Source: an uncultured Lachnospiraceae bacterium | GTDB lineage: Bacteria > Bacillota > Clostridia > Lachnospirales > Lachnospiraceae | Reading direction: 5' to 3' | Assembly (NCBI GenBank): GCA_948470755.1 | Contig: CAOKPU010000004.1 | Coordinates: forward strand, 1-64,000 | Length of the DNA: 64,000 bases | Shown: positions 43,372-52,574 of the stretch, piece after piece | How the letters are laid out: the number at the start of each line of letters is the position of its first letter | Numbering within the stretch: the first letter of the stretch is position 1 | Position numbers and translations under genes: made by a program | The notes under the pieces: model-generated | Seen by the model: only the letters and a program-made list of their open reading frames with translations | The model's database searches: none | Told to the model about the DNA's origin: nothing

Positions 43372-46284
43372 GTGCTTAAAAGAGGAAGAAAATATATAGC
43401 CATATTCATTGCGGCGCTGGCGCTGCTGTTAGGGGTATATAGCGCCGGATTTATTGAAAACCGGATTGTAGAGGAAAGCGTCAGCCATTTGGAAGAGATT
43501 TACAGCCAGATTAACGCTTCTTTTTCCGTATTGGTTTCCAACAATTGGAATATGCTGGATGACTGGAAATATCACATTGGGCATACGGTGGATGAATCGG
43601 AGGAAAAGCTGCACGAGTTTTTACAAAATGGGAAAGACAATTGGAAGTTTACAGATTTTTACTTTTTAGATAAAAATGGGAACTACCGTTCTTTTTTGGG
43701 ACAGGAAGGCATTATGGATTTAGGCCCCCAGTTAGAGATGGTAATGCTGGAACAAAAGAAAATTGTTGTGGAAGGACGCTTAAATGACGGGGCTTCGCTA
43801 ACGATATTTGCAATCCCGGTGGAAAGCGGGTTGTATCGCGGGATTGAATATTCCGCAATTGCTGTGGGGTATAACAGCAACGATTTAAGAAAAACGTTAA
43901 ACATTAATGCTTTTCACCAGCAGTCGGAATATTATGTAGTCTGCCCGGATGGAAGGATATTGTTCAGCACAAAGAGCGGGGAAGGGCAGCCGGATAATCT
44001 TTTGGAATATCTGGGCGGTAAGATCAAAATTATAGATAGCAGTAGGGAACAGGTGGCTTCTGATTTTGAGAACGGCAATCAGGGGGTAATACGTTTCGAG
44101 GCCGCAGGCAATGTCTATTATATGGTTTATCATAAGATAGGTTTTCAGGATTGGGTCGCGATCGGGATTGTGCCGGAGAATATAGTCAATGCCAGCATGA
44201 ATCATGTGAGGACCGCAACTATTGTAGTATTTACCTTTTTCTTTTTATTTGTATGCATTTTGGAACTCATGTATATGGCATCCCTGAGGAAAAAGGCGGT
44301 GCGGGAAAAAGATCTGGAAATCAAGTTCCGTGAAAAATTATTTGGGATCTTAACAAATAATGTGGATGATATTTTCGTCATGTTTTCTTTGGACGGTTTT
44401 GTAGTGGATTATGTCAGCCCCAATATTGAAAATGTCTTAGGGGTGACGGGTGAAGCGATTAAGAATGATTTGAATGTGTTGAATTTATCAATCGTAGATA
44501 AAGAACATATTTTATCCAAAGAGATCCTTCAAAAGGTGGCGATGGGGGACAACTGGCAGGAAGAAGGGGAATTTATCCAGCAGCAGACGGGGGAGCAAAG
44601 ATGGTATCAGCAGACGGTGCATCATGTGTCTATTGAGGATAAGGACCGGTTTATTCTGGTGCTTTCCGACAGGACAAAAGAACGCCAGATCAATCAGAAG
44701 CTGCAGCAGGCTTTGGATATTGCGCAGGGGGCTAACGAGGCAAAGAGCAATTTCCTTGCCAATATGTCGCACGATATGAGAACGCCGATGAATGCAATTA
44801 TCGGTTACACTACTTTGCTGGAAAAGGATGCGGACCAGCCGGGCAAAGTAAGGGATTACACGCAGAAGATCATGTCATCTAGTTATCATCTTCTCGGATT
44901 AATCAACGATGTGTTGGATATGGGGAAAATAGAAAGCGGAAGAACGGCTTTGAAGCTGTCCGAGTTTAATCTTGCAGTGCTGCTGGAAGAGATAAATACG
45001 ATTATACTTCCTCAGGCGAGGGCGAAAGATCAGAAATTTTCTATCCGTACTTATGGCCTGTATCAGGAATTGTTTATTGGCGACAGAGTGAGGATCCAGC
45101 AGATCCTTATGAATCTTGTATCCAATGCGGTGAAATATACGCCGGAAGAGGGGGAAATCGAACTACATATTTATAATAGAAACCAGACTTCCCATAATTA
45201 TGCAAGACTGCGGTTTGAAGTAAGGGATACGGGGATTGGCATGAGCAGCGAGTTCAAGGACATGATTTTCGAGCCTTTTACAAGAGAAGCCAATACGACG
45301 TTGAGCGGCATCCAGGGTACAGGCCTGGGTATGGCAATTACGAAAAGCCTTGTGGATCTGATGGGCGGCACTATTTTTGTGGAAAGCGTCCAAGGGGAAG
45401 GCAGTATTTTTACGGTAGATCTGGAACTGAGGATTTCCAAGCAAGTAGAGGGCGGTGATTTCTGGAAGACGCATGGGATATATAGCATGTTGGTGATAGA
45501 CGGGGAGGAAGACGTATGCGTCAATATCCAGAACCTCATGGCCGGTACCAGCGTATATGTACAGTATGCCTTGGAAGGTTATACGGCTTTGGAAATGATC
45601 GAAAAGAAAATGCTGCAGAATAATGCGTACAGCCTGATCCTGCTGGCATGGAAGCTGCCAAAGATGGATGGGATAGAGACTGCGAGGCGGATTAGGGAGA
45701 AAATCGGGAGCCGTATTCCAATCTTTGTTCTTACGGAATACGATTGGAGCGAGGTGGAAAAAGAGGCAAGAGCGGCGGGAGTTAATGCATTTTTGCAGAA
45801 ACCATTTTTTATATCTAATTTCCGTCAAGTTGTGGAACAACTTCATAGCGGGGAGGAATATGATGGGGAAGATAAGAAAAAGGAACGGAAAATAAAAAGA
45901 TCTTTATCCGACCTAAACTTCCTGATTGCAGAGGATAATGCCATCAATGCGGAAATTATTACGGAACTGCTCCAGTTAGAAGGGGCAAGATGCGATCTGG
46001 CGGAAAATGGGAAAGCCGCATTGGAAATGTTTGAAAAATCCAGCACCGGTTATTATGATATTATTCTTATGGATATCCAGATGCCGGTGATGAATGGATA
46101 TGATGCGGCGAGGGAAATCAGGAAATGCAGGCATCCTGATGCAAAGACAATCCCGATAGCGGCAATGACCGCGAACGCGTTTGCCGAGGATGTACGGAAC
46201 TCCCTGGAAGCAGGAATGAATGTCCATATATCCAAACCGGTCAATATGGATGTTTTAAGATCCTCAGTATTAAAATTAGTGTGA
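43372..46284 (+). CDS. PAS-containing hybrid histidine kinase with one defective receiver
   Basis: A 970-residue membrane kinase. Order: membrane helix (about 7-27), extracellular sensor, second helix (TATIVVFTFFFLFVCILELMY), PAS domain (about 320-440), HisKA with NMSHDMRTPMNAIIGY, ATPase domain ([18 protein letters not shown]), two receivers. In the first receiver the phospho-acceptor position reads LLAWKLPKMDG, with Ala in place of Asp, so it cannot be phosphorylated in the usual way; the second (LMDIQMPVMNG) is intact. It starts with GTG after TTAGGGGGC. Its final codons (TTA GTG TGA) are part of a short repeat also found at 51282. Confidence 0.93.
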   Translation: MLKRGRKYIAIFIAALALLLGVYSAGFIENRIVEESVSHLEEIYSQINASFSVLVSNNWNMLDDWKYHIGHTVDESEEKLHEFLQNGKDNWKFTDFYFLDKNGNYRSFLGQEGIMDLGPQLEMVMLEQKKIVVEGRLNDGASLTIFAIPVESGLYRGIEYSAIAVGYNSNDLRKTLNINAFHQQSEYYVVCPDGRILFSTKSGEGQPDNLLEYLGGKIKIIDSSREQVASDFENGNQGVIRFEAAGNVYYMVYHKIGFQDWVAIGIVPENIVNASMNHVRTATIVVFTFFFLFVCILELMYMASLRKKAVREKDLEIKFREKLFGILTNNVDDIFVMFSLDGFVVDYVSPNIENVLGVTGEAIKNDLNVLNLSIVDKEHILSKEILQKVAMGDNWQEEGEFIQQQTGEQRWYQQTVHHVSIEDKDRFILVLSDRTKERQINQKLQQALDIAQGANEAKSNFLANMSHDMRTPMNAIIGYTTLLEKDADQPGKVRDYTQKIMSSSYHLLGLINDVLDMGKIESGRTALKLSEFNLAVLLEEINTIILPQARAKDQKFSIRTYGLYQELFIGDRVRIQQILMNLVSNAVKYTPEEGEIELHIYNRNQTSHNYARLRFEVRDTGIGMSSEFKDMIFEPFTREANTTLSGIQGTGLGMAITKSLVDLMGGTIFVESVQGEGSIFTVDLELRISKQVEGGDFWKTHGIYSMLVIDGEEDVCVNIQNLMAGTSVYVQYALEGYTALEMIEKKMLQNNAYSLILLAWKLPKMDGIETARRIREKIGSRIPIFVLTEYDWSEVEKEARAAGVNAFLQKPFFISNFRQVVEQLHSGEEYDGEDKKKERKIKRSLSDLNFLIAEDNAINAEIITELLQLEGARCDLAENGKAALEMFEKSSTGYYDIILMDIQMPVMNGYDAAREIRKCRHPDAKTIPIAAMTANAFAEDVRNSLEAGMNVHISKPVNMDVLRSSVLKLV

Positions 46285-46309
46285 GAAGAACTTCTAAAGT
46301 TCAACAGCA
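46276..46309 (+). repeat. Short dispersed repeat overlapping the kinase stop codon
   Basis: The stretch starting TTAGTGTGAGAAGAACTTCT and ending TCAACAGCA matches 51282-51315 with one difference over about 34 bp. It includes the last codon and stop of the upstream kinase and reaches nearly to the ribosome site of the next gene. Confidence 0.75.
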
Positions 46310-46324
46310 AAAGAAGGGAGATTT

Positions 46325-47434
46325 ATGCGTAATAAAGTTCTTGTAGTGGATGACATGGAATTAAACAGGGAACTGCTGGCGGAAATTCTAAAAGATGAAT
46401 ATGATATCGCGATGGCAGAAAACGGAAGACAGGCTCTGGAATATCTGGAGAATGAAAATCAGGAAATTGCAGTGATTTTGATGGATTTGATCATGCCGGA
46501 AATGGATGGGTTTGAAGTACTGAAAATAATGAAGGAGAAATCGTGGATCGATAAGATCCCGGTTCTTGTAATCAGTGGGGAGTCTTCGATTAAAGTAGAG
46601 CAGGAATGCTTTGAATATGGGGTTTCTGATTTTATTCATAAACCTTTTGACAATGTGCTTGTAAAAAAGAGGGTGGAAAATGTAGTAAACCTGTTCCAAT
46701 ATCAAAGAGGATTAGAACATAAGGTTGCCGAGCAGACGGAGACTTTGCGGGAACAGAACCAGATTCTGCAGCTTCAGGCGAAACGCTTAAGGCAGAGCAA
46801 TGACAACATCATTGATATCCTTGGTACGGTAGTGGAATATCGGAACGTGGAAAGCGGGGAACACGTAAAAAGGGTAAAAGGCTATACGAGGATTATTGCG
46901 GAAGAACTTTGCAGGGCCTTTCCGGAATATGGACTGACGCGGGAAAAAATAGATGTGATTGTTTCCGCCAGCGCGCTGCATGATCTTGGGAAAATCGCCA
47001 TACCGGACAGCATCCTTATGAAGCCGGGGCGGTTTACCCCGGAAGAATTTAACTGCATGAAAGCACATACGGTCCGTGGGTGTGAGATTGTGAGCAACAT
47101 CCGGGGCGTATGGGATGAGGAGTATGCGAAAACCGGTTATGATATATGCAGGTACCATCACGAGAGATTTGACGGGAGAGGATACCCGGACGGCCTGGAA
47201 GGGGATGAAATACCGATTTCCGCCCAGATCGTTTCCATTGCGGATGTTTACGACGCTTTGGTGAATGAAAGAGTATACAAAGATGCATTTACAAAGGAAA
47301 AAGCATTTCAAATGATTATGAACGGGGAATGCGGTGTTTTTTCCCCGAAGATCCTGGAATGTTTTAAAAATACGAAAGAACGGTTTGAAAGGTTGGCGGA
47401 ACGGAAAGCGGAGAATGAAGCAGAAACGGAATAA
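46325..47434 (+). CDS. Response regulator with HD-GYP domain
   Basis: A 369-residue protein with an N-terminal receiver (1-120; [40 protein letters not shown]), a short coiled coil (about 130-160) and an HD-GYP phosphodiesterase domain (about 165-355; [48 protein letters not shown]). The metal ligands and the GYP motif are intact, so it probably degrades c-di-GMP when phosphorylated. It is 40 bp downstream of two hybrid kinases that may feed it. An AGAAGGGAG ribosome site precedes the ATG. Confidence 0.94.
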   Translation: MRNKVLVVDDMELNRELLAEILKDEYDIAMAENGRQALEYLENENQEIAVILMDLIMPEMDGFEVLKIMKEKSWIDKIPVLVISGESSIKVEQECFEYGVSDFIHKPFDNVLVKKRVENVVNLFQYQRGLEHKVAEQTETLREQNQILQLQAKRLRQSNDNIIDILGTVVEYRNVESGEHVKRVKGYTRIIAEELCRAFPEYGLTREKIDVIVSASALHDLGKIAIPDSILMKPGRFTPEEFNCMKAHTVRGCEIVSNIRGVWDEEYAKTGYDICRYHHERFDGRGYPDGLEGDEIPISAQIVSIADVYDALVNERVYKDAFTKEKAFQMIMNGECGVFSPKILECFKNTKERFERLAERKAENEAETE

Positions 47435-47451
47435 GAACGGAGGGATATGAA

Positions 47452-48717
47452 ATGGGAATGACGATGACCCAGAAAATATTGGCGGCACATGCCGGACTGG
47501 AAAAAGTAGAAGCAGGACAATTGATCGAGGCAGATTTGGATCTGGTATTGGGAAATGATATTACCAGCCCGGTTGCTATTAAGGAAATGGAAAAAATGAA
47601 AGTGGAAGGCGTGTTTGATAAGGACAAGATTGCCTTGGTACCGGATCATTTTGTGCCGAATAAGGATATTAAATCCGCAGAACATTGCAAATGCGTCAGG
47701 GAATTTGCCTGCCGCAACGAAATCACTAATTATTTTGAAGTGGGTGAGATGGGTATTGAACATGCCCTGTTACCGGAAAAAGGGCTTACTGTAGCCGGGG
47801 ATGTCATTATCGGCGCAGATTCCCATACGTGTACTTACGGGGCGCTGGGGGCGTTTTCCACAGGGGTGGGAAGTACGGATATGGCGGCCGGTATGGCAAC
47901 GGGCAAGGCCTGGTTTAAAGTGCCTGCCGCGATCAAATTCCATCTGGTTGGCAAACCATCCGAATGGGTGAGCGGAAAAGATGTCATTTTACATATTATT
48001 GGGATGATCGGAGTGGATGGGGCTTTGTATAAATCCATGGAATTTGTCGGGGAGGGGATTAAGAACCTGACTATGGACGATCGCTTTACAATCGCAAATA
48101 TGGCGATAGAAGCCGGTGGGAAAAACGGGATTTTCCCGGTGGATGAGACAGCGGTTGCTTATATGGAAGCCCATTCTAGGAAAAAATACACGATTTATGA
48201 GGCGGATGATGATGCAGCCTACGATGAAGAGTATACCATCGACCTAAGTGCGCTCCGCCCAACCGTGGCATTCCCTCATCTTCCGGAAAATACGAAAATA
48301 GTTGATGAAATTAAAGAAGATATCGCAATCCAGCAAGTAGTGATTGGCTCTTGTACGAATGGCAGGCTGGATGATCTGCGCATTGCTGCGAAAGTAATGA
48401 AAGGCAGGCATGTGGCAAAAGGTATGCGCTGTATTGTGATTCCTGCGACGCAGGCTATTTATCTGCAGGCTATGGAAGAAGGGCTTTTAAAAATATTTAT
48501 CGAAGCGGGGGCCGTAGTAAGTACGCCTACTTGCGGGCCGTGCCTTGGCGGGTATATGGGCATCCTTGCGGAAGGAGAGCGGTGTGTATCTACGACAAAC
48601 CGCAACTTTGTGGGGCGTATGGGACATATAAAATCAGAGATTTATTTGGCAAGCCCGGCGGTGGCCGCAGCCAGCGCCGTAGCCGGGAAAATCACCTGCC
48701 CTTGTAAATTGGGTTGA
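47452..48717 (+). CDS. leuC: 3-Isopropylmalate dehydratase, large subunit
   Basis: Isomerises 2-isopropylmalate to 3-isopropylmalate in leucine synthesis, with a 4Fe-4S cluster. The 421 residues include [31 protein letters not shown] and [13 protein letters not shown], whose cysteines bind the cluster. It is the shorter archaeal/clostridial form, related to homoaconitase. It starts only 17 bp after the HD-GYP gene, behind GGAGGGATATGA, so both are probably co-transcribed. Confidence 0.94.
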   Translation: MGMTMTQKILAAHAGLEKVEAGQLIEADLDLVLGNDITSPVAIKEMEKMKVEGVFDKDKIALVPDHFVPNKDIKSAEHCKCVREFACRNEITNYFEVGEMGIEHALLPEKGLTVAGDVIIGADSHTCTYGALGAFSTGVGSTDMAAGMATGKAWFKVPAAIKFHLVGKPSEWVSGKDVILHIIGMIGVDGALYKSMEFVGEGIKNLTMDDRFTIANMAIEAGGKNGIFPVDETAVAYMEAHSRKKYTIYEADDDAAYDEEYTIDLSALRPTVAFPHLPENTKIVDEIKEDIAIQQVVIGSCTNGRLDDLRIAAKVMKGRHVAKGMRCIVIPATQAIYLQAMEEGLLKIFIEAGAVVSTPTCGPCLGGYMGILAEGERCVSTTNRNFVGRMGHIKSEIYLASPAVAAASAVAGKITCPCKLG

Positions 48718-48761
48718 CGATAGTAGTTTAAATGGAAAGAAAGGAAATCAGGAGAAGATAT

Positions 48762-49265
48762 ATGAAATCAGCAAAAGGGACAGTATTTAAATATGGCGAT
48801 AATGTGGATACGGACGTGATCATTCCAGCAAGATATCTGAATTCTTCCGATCCTGCGGAGCTTGCAGCTCATTGCATGGAGGATATTGATAAGGAATTTG
48901 TAAACCGGGTGAAAAAAGGCGATATCATAGTGGCGGATAAAAATTTTGGATGCGGCTCTTCCAGGGAACATGCACCCATTGCGATTAAGGCCGCCGGGGT
49001 AAGCTGCGTCATTGCGGAAACATTTGCAAGGATCTTCTATCGGAATGCGATCAATATTGGGCTTCCTATTGTGGAATGCCCGGAAGCATCCAAGGGGATA
49101 GAAGAGGGCGATGAAGTGGAAGTGGATTTTGACAGCGGCATGATTAAAAACCTGACAAAGGGAACCAGCTTCCAAGGGCAGGCTTTTCCGGAGTTTATGC
49201 AGCGGATCATTGCAGCGGAAGGGTTAGTGAACTATATCAACGGGAAATCAAATACTCCGTTGTAA
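48762..49265 (+). CDS. leuD: 3-Isopropylmalate dehydratase, small subunit
   Basis: Swivel-domain partner of LeuC. The 167-residue protein starts [18 protein letters not shown] and has [32 protein letters not shown] and [12 protein letters not shown]. The ATG follows AGGAGAAGATAT; an upstream in-frame start at 48732 would add ten charged residues and is less likely. LeuA and LeuB genes are not in the window. Confidence 0.95.
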   Translation: MKSAKGTVFKYGDNVDTDVIIPARYLNSSDPAELAAHCMEDIDKEFVNRVKKGDIIVADKNFGCGSSREHAPIAIKAAGVSCVIAETFARIFYRNAINIGLPIVECPEASKGIEEGDEVEVDFDSGMIKNLTKGTSFQGQAFPEFMQRIIAAEGLVNYINGKSNTPL

Positions 49266-49389
49266 GCGATGGGGCATCAAGATTGCAACGCTGCTAAGCA
49301 GATAAACAAGGGGCTTTTATAAGCGTATCTTTTTTGTCCTAAGATGCTGAAATTGCAAAAAAGGAAGCCGGAAGGGAAAGGGGCGGGAA

Positions 49390-50277
49390 ATGAAAATAGA
49401 TATCGATACATTTTTTAACCAATTGGACGGATATTTCCAAAATGGGGAACTGGCCGAAGTGGAACCTTATTTGAAGAAAATGCTTGAACAGGCAAAAGAG
49501 GGGGAAGATTACGCGGCCTATATTACGGTAGGAAATGAGATGATAGGGTTTTACCGCAGCGTATCTATGTTCCGTCAGGCATTTGATATCGCAGAGGATG
49601 TCCTGCTGCTTATGGAGGAACTCCAGCTTGAAAGGAGCGAACATTTCGCTACCACGTTATTGAATACGGCAACCGCTTACCGGGCAGCGGGGAAAACGCA
49701 GCAGGCTTATCAATATTATCAGCAGGCAATGCAGATTTATCAGGCATTGCTGCCGGAGGGAGATTACCGTTTTGCCGGGTTGTATAATAATATGAGCATA
49801 CTCTTAGAGCAGATGGACGAAAATGAAGAGGCGGTGGCATTTTTGGAGAAAGCTTTGGCTATTGTAAAAAATCTTACGGACAGCCGGGCGGAACAGGCTG
49901 TCACTCTAACAAACCTTGCATTGCTTTATTTTAAATTGGATAAAGAAAAAGAGGCAGGGGATGCTTTGAAAGAAGCGTTGCAGATTTTTGAAGAAGAGGG
50001 CAGTGGGGAAACAATGGATGCTCACTACAGCGCAGCCCTGGCCGGAGCCGGGGAAGCTTATTATCGTATGGGAGATTATGAAAACGCGTTGGCGTCTTAT
50101 GAGAAAGCGTTGGCAGAAGTTGATAAACATTTTGGGAAAAACCAAAGCTATGGCGTGATCTGTGAAAACTGCGCGATGGTATGCAGCAGCCTGAAAGATG
50201 AGAAAAAGGCAGAAGAATACAGAAAAACGGCACAAAGCATCTATGAGAAGATAAGCGGGGAAGATAACAGGCTTTAG
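49390..50277 (+). CDS. TPR-repeat protein
   Basis: A 295-residue soluble protein built from tetratricopeptide repeats, for example LNTATAYRAAGKTQQAYQYY, LYNNMSILLEQMDENEEAVAF, NLALLYFKLDKEKEAGDAL and YYRMGDYENALASYEKAL. These form a protein-binding superhelix; no catalytic domain is attached. It lies 26 bp before a DUF4037 gene, a recurrent pair in Lachnospiraceae, and probably works with it. An AAGGGGCGGG ribosome site precedes the ATG. Confidence 0.88.
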   Translation: MKIDIDTFFNQLDGYFQNGELAEVEPYLKKMLEQAKEGEDYAAYITVGNEMIGFYRSVSMFRQAFDIAEDVLLLMEELQLERSEHFATTLLNTATAYRAAGKTQQAYQYYQQAMQIYQALLPEGDYRFAGLYNNMSILLEQMDENEEAVAFLEKALAIVKNLTDSRAEQAVTLTNLALLYFKLDKEKEAGDALKEALQIFEEEGSGETMDAHYSAALAGAGEAYYRMGDYENALASYEKALAEVDKHFGKNQSYGVICENCAMVCSSLKDEKKAEEYRKTAQSIYEKISGEDNRL

Positions 50278-50303
50278 ATAAAAAGAAAAGGGGGATTCCT
50301 GCA

Positions 50304-51284
50304 ATGAAAGGATTGGAATTGTCCAAAAGATATTATATGGCCTATGGGAAAGAAATGATCAGTAATGGCTTTCCGGCTTTAAAAGGGAGGGTGGCTGCCG
50401 GGCTGGCCGGCCAAGGATCGGAATGTCTTGGTTTTGATGATGACATTTCTAAAGACCATGATTATGGGCCTTCTTTCTGCCTATGGCTCAACAGGGAAGA
50501 CTTTGGGATTTATGGGCGGGCTTTAATGGAAGAATACCGGAAGCTTCCGATGGAGTTTGAAGGAGTAAAAGGCAGGGAAGTGAGCGTCCACGGCAAAGAC
50601 AGGGTAGGTGTTTTATGTATCCCTGATTTTTATTATAGGCTTCTTGGAACGGAGGACGTGCCGGGAAGCAACAGGGAGTGGCTGAAAATCCCGGAGGAGG
50701 CCCTTTGCATGGCCACAAATGGGGATGTATTTGAGGATCCGTTTGGGGAATTCAGCAGGATACGCAAAGGACTGCTGAATTATTATCCGGAGGATGTGCG
50801 GATAAAGAAGATAGCAGCCAGAGCTGCTGTCATGGCGCAGTCCGGCCAATATAATTATGCCCGTGCGATGAAAAGAGGAGAATATGTAGCGGCAAAATTG
50901 GCTCTTGCTGAATTTATCAAAAGCACTGGCTCCATGGTATACCTTTTAAATAAAAAATATATGCCGTTTTATAAATGGATGCATAGGGGGATGAAGGATC
51001 TTCCGATATTATCGGAAATTGGGGATATCCTGAATTTACTTGCGGTTATGGAAGAACAATCGGCGGCATGGGAAGGTACGGCAAAAAGCGATTATTTATA
51101 TGCCTTAAATGGAAATGATAAGTGCGTGTTGATCATTGAAGCAGTGTGCAACCTGATCCTCCAGGAACTGACGGCGCAAGGGCTGACGGAAGGGGAAGAT
51201 AATTTTTTGGAAAACCATACGATGGACATTATGGAAAGAATAAAAGACCCGTTCATCCGTTCTTTGCAGGTTATGGAAGGTTAG
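50304..51284 (+). CDS. DUF4037 nucleotidyltransferase-like protein
   Basis: A 326-residue protein with the nucleotidyltransferase-like stretch GQGSECLGFDDDISKDHDYG near residue 36, a pattern of Gly-Ser followed by spaced aspartates as in polymerase-beta-type enzymes. The rest is mostly helical. Its substrate is unknown. It follows the TPR gene by 26 bp. Its stop codon lies inside the first base pairs of the hairpin-rich repeat that begins at 51282. Confidence 0.87.
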   Translation: MKGLELSKRYYMAYGKEMISNGFPALKGRVAAGLAGQGSECLGFDDDISKDHDYGPSFCLWLNREDFGIYGRALMEEYRKLPMEFEGVKGREVSVHGKDRVGVLCIPDFYYRLLGTEDVPGSNREWLKIPEEALCMATNGDVFEDPFGEFSRIRKGLLNYYPEDVRIKKIAARAAVMAQSGQYNYARAMKRGEYVAAKLALAEFIKSTGSMVYLLNKKYMPFYKWMHRGMKDLPILSEIGDILNLLAVMEEQSAAWEGTAKSDYLYALNGNDKCVLIIEAVCNLILQELTAQGLTEGEDNFLENHTMDIMERIKDPFIRSLQVMEG

Positions 51285-51431
51285 TGTGAGAAGAACTTCT
51301 AAAGCTCAACAGCAGTGGCTGTTTCGCTAAGAAGTTCTACGACTTGCTTTGCAAGTCTTTCTCACACGGGAGAATGCCCAAAATGCGGCATTCTCCGCAT
51401 TGATTTGAGATTCCGCGCAGCGGAATCATGG
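51282..51431 (+). repeat. Hairpin-rich repeat module, copy 1
   Basis: About 150 bp starting TTAGTGTGAGAAGAA and ending CATGGG. It holds perfect stems GACTTGC/GCAAGTC (51341-51357), AGAATGCC/GGCATTCT (51371-51394) and GATTCCGC/GCGGAATC (51409-51427). It shares layout and many blocks (CTCAACAGCA, GGCTGTTTCGC, GGCATTCTC, GCGG..CATGGG) with the module that follows. The first 34 bp recur at 46276. Confidence 0.8.
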
Positions 51432-51434
51432 GGG

Positions 51435-51606
51435 TTAGCGTGAAGAGAAGTTCGGATTGCCTTTGGCAATTTCGGCTCAACAGCAAGGGCTGTTTCGCCA
51501 AGAACTTCTAGGGTTCGCACAGCGAATGGTTTTTCATGCCGAAATATGCCAAAAATACGGCATTCTCATCAGGATTTGCGCCGCTGCAAAGCGGCGGCAT
51601 GGGAGT
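51435..51606 (+). repeat. Hairpin-rich repeat module, copy 2
   Basis: About 170 bp starting TTAGCGTGAAGAGAAG, in tandem with copy 1. The shared blocks keep their order, but the hairpin stems differ in sequence: ATTGCC/GGCAAT (51456-51470), TTCGC/GCGAA (51514-51526), ATGCCG/CGGCAT (51536-51563) and GCCGCT/AGCGGC with a GCAA loop (51580-51595). Stems conserved in place but not in sequence suggest that folding matters. It ends CATGGGAGTAGG, which supplies the ribosome site of the next gene. Confidence 0.8.
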
Positions 51607-51617
51607 AGGTTGACAGA

Positions 51618-52028
51618 TTGGGATTAAAAAAGAACGATAAATACTTTATGATACTGTCGCTGACGGCGGCAGCTTCCTTATTTTTATGGCAGCGTTATGC
51701 AAAGCCGCAGGAAGGCGTTATGGCAGTGGTGGAAAGGAATGGGGAAATCATAGGACATTATTCCTTAGATGACGGGCAGAGGATTGTTTTTGAAGAGGAA
51801 GGATATGGAAGGAATGTGCTTATGATCCGGGATGGGAAAGCCTATATGGAAGAGGCGGACTGCCCCGATAAGTTATGTGTGAAACAAAAACCGGTTGAGA
51901 AATATGGGGAAAGCATTATCTGCCTTCCGCACAGACTGGTGATCCGGATTACAGGAGGAGAAGCAGGGGATACGGATGCGGTCGTAGGAGCCTTAAAGCT
52001 TTCCGATGAAATAAAACCTTCCGGGTAG
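51618..52028 (+). CDS. NusG domain II-containing protein
   Basis: A 136-residue protein with an N-terminal membrane segment (YFMILSLTAAASLFLWQRY) and a NusG domain II-like extracytoplasmic part containing CPDKLCVKQKPVEKYGESIICLPHR, where the cysteines are typical of this family. It starts with TTG at 51618, eight bases after GGAGTAGG. It precedes a Gx-transporter gene, a usual pairing in Clostridia. The ribosome site belongs to the end of a repeat module. Confidence 0.87.
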   Translation: MGLKKNDKYFMILSLTAAASLFLWQRYAKPQEGVMAVVERNGEIIGHYSLDDGQRIVFEEEGYGRNVLMIRDGKAYMEEADCPDKLCVKQKPVEKYGESIICLPHRLVIRITGGEAGDTDAVVGALKLSDEIKPSG

Positions 52029-52047
52029 GACGCACACTTTTTTACAT

Positions 52048-52071
52048 CGCTGCGAAGCGGCGGCATGGAGG
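52048..52071 (+). repeat. Repeat-module end fragment before the Gx transporter gene
   Basis: Twenty-four bp matching 51582-51605 at 21 positions: a CGCT-GCGA-AGCG hairpin with a GNRA loop and the CATGG end. It again supplies the GGAGG ribosome site of the downstream gene. Confidence 0.7.
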
Positions 52072-52076
52072 TCAAT

Positions 52077-52574
52077 ATGAAAAGGAAAACGGCAAAGATG
52101 GGGCTTTTTCTTGCATTTGCGCTTATTTTGTCCTATGTGGAATCTTTGATACCCTTTTATTTCGGAGTTCCGGGAATAAAATTAGGATTGGCCAATCTGG
52201 CGGTGATATTGGCTTTATACCAGTATGGATGGAAGGAAGCGTTGCTATTAAATGTGATGCGTGTTTTCTTATCGGGATTTTTGTTTGGAAATTTATTTAT
52301 GATTATGTACAGCCTGGCAGGGGCATTGAGCAGTTTTTTTATGATGAATCTTTTGAAAGGAATAAAAGGGTACAGCTTGGCAGGGGTAAGTATGGCAGGC
52401 GGCGTATTTCACAATATTGGGCAGATTGTTGTAGCTTATTTTGTAACCAAGACAGCCGGCATCATATTTTATCTGCCCGCGCTTCTCATATCCGGGATTT
52501 TGACAGGATTGCTGATTGGATTGCTGGCAGAAGAGATCATCAGACATACCAGAAAGGAGCCCATGGGAGAATGA
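52077..52574 (+). CDS. Gx transporter family membrane protein
   Basis: A 165-residue protein with five or six hydrophobic helices, related to the S-component-like Gx family often labelled heptaprenyl diphosphate synthase component I. Motifs are PGIKLGLANLAVILALYQYG, RVFLSGFLFGN and GGVFHNIGQIVVAYF. The ATG at 52077 follows TGGAGGTCAAT. Its end overlaps ruvA by 4 bp (ATGA). The solute is unknown. Confidence 0.9.
   Translation: MKRKTAKMGLFLAFALILSYVESLIPFYFGVPGIKLGLANLAVILALYQYGWKEALLLNVMRVFLSGFLFGNLFMIMYSLAGALSSFFMMNLLKGIKGYSLAGVSMAGGVFHNIGQIVVAYFVTKTAGIIFYLPALLISGILTGLLIGLLAEEIIRHTRKEPMGE

Noticed and set aside
51282..51606. CRISPR array
   Set aside because: The repeated blocks are only two units with differing stems and no regular direct repeats and spacers, and no cas genes are nearby.
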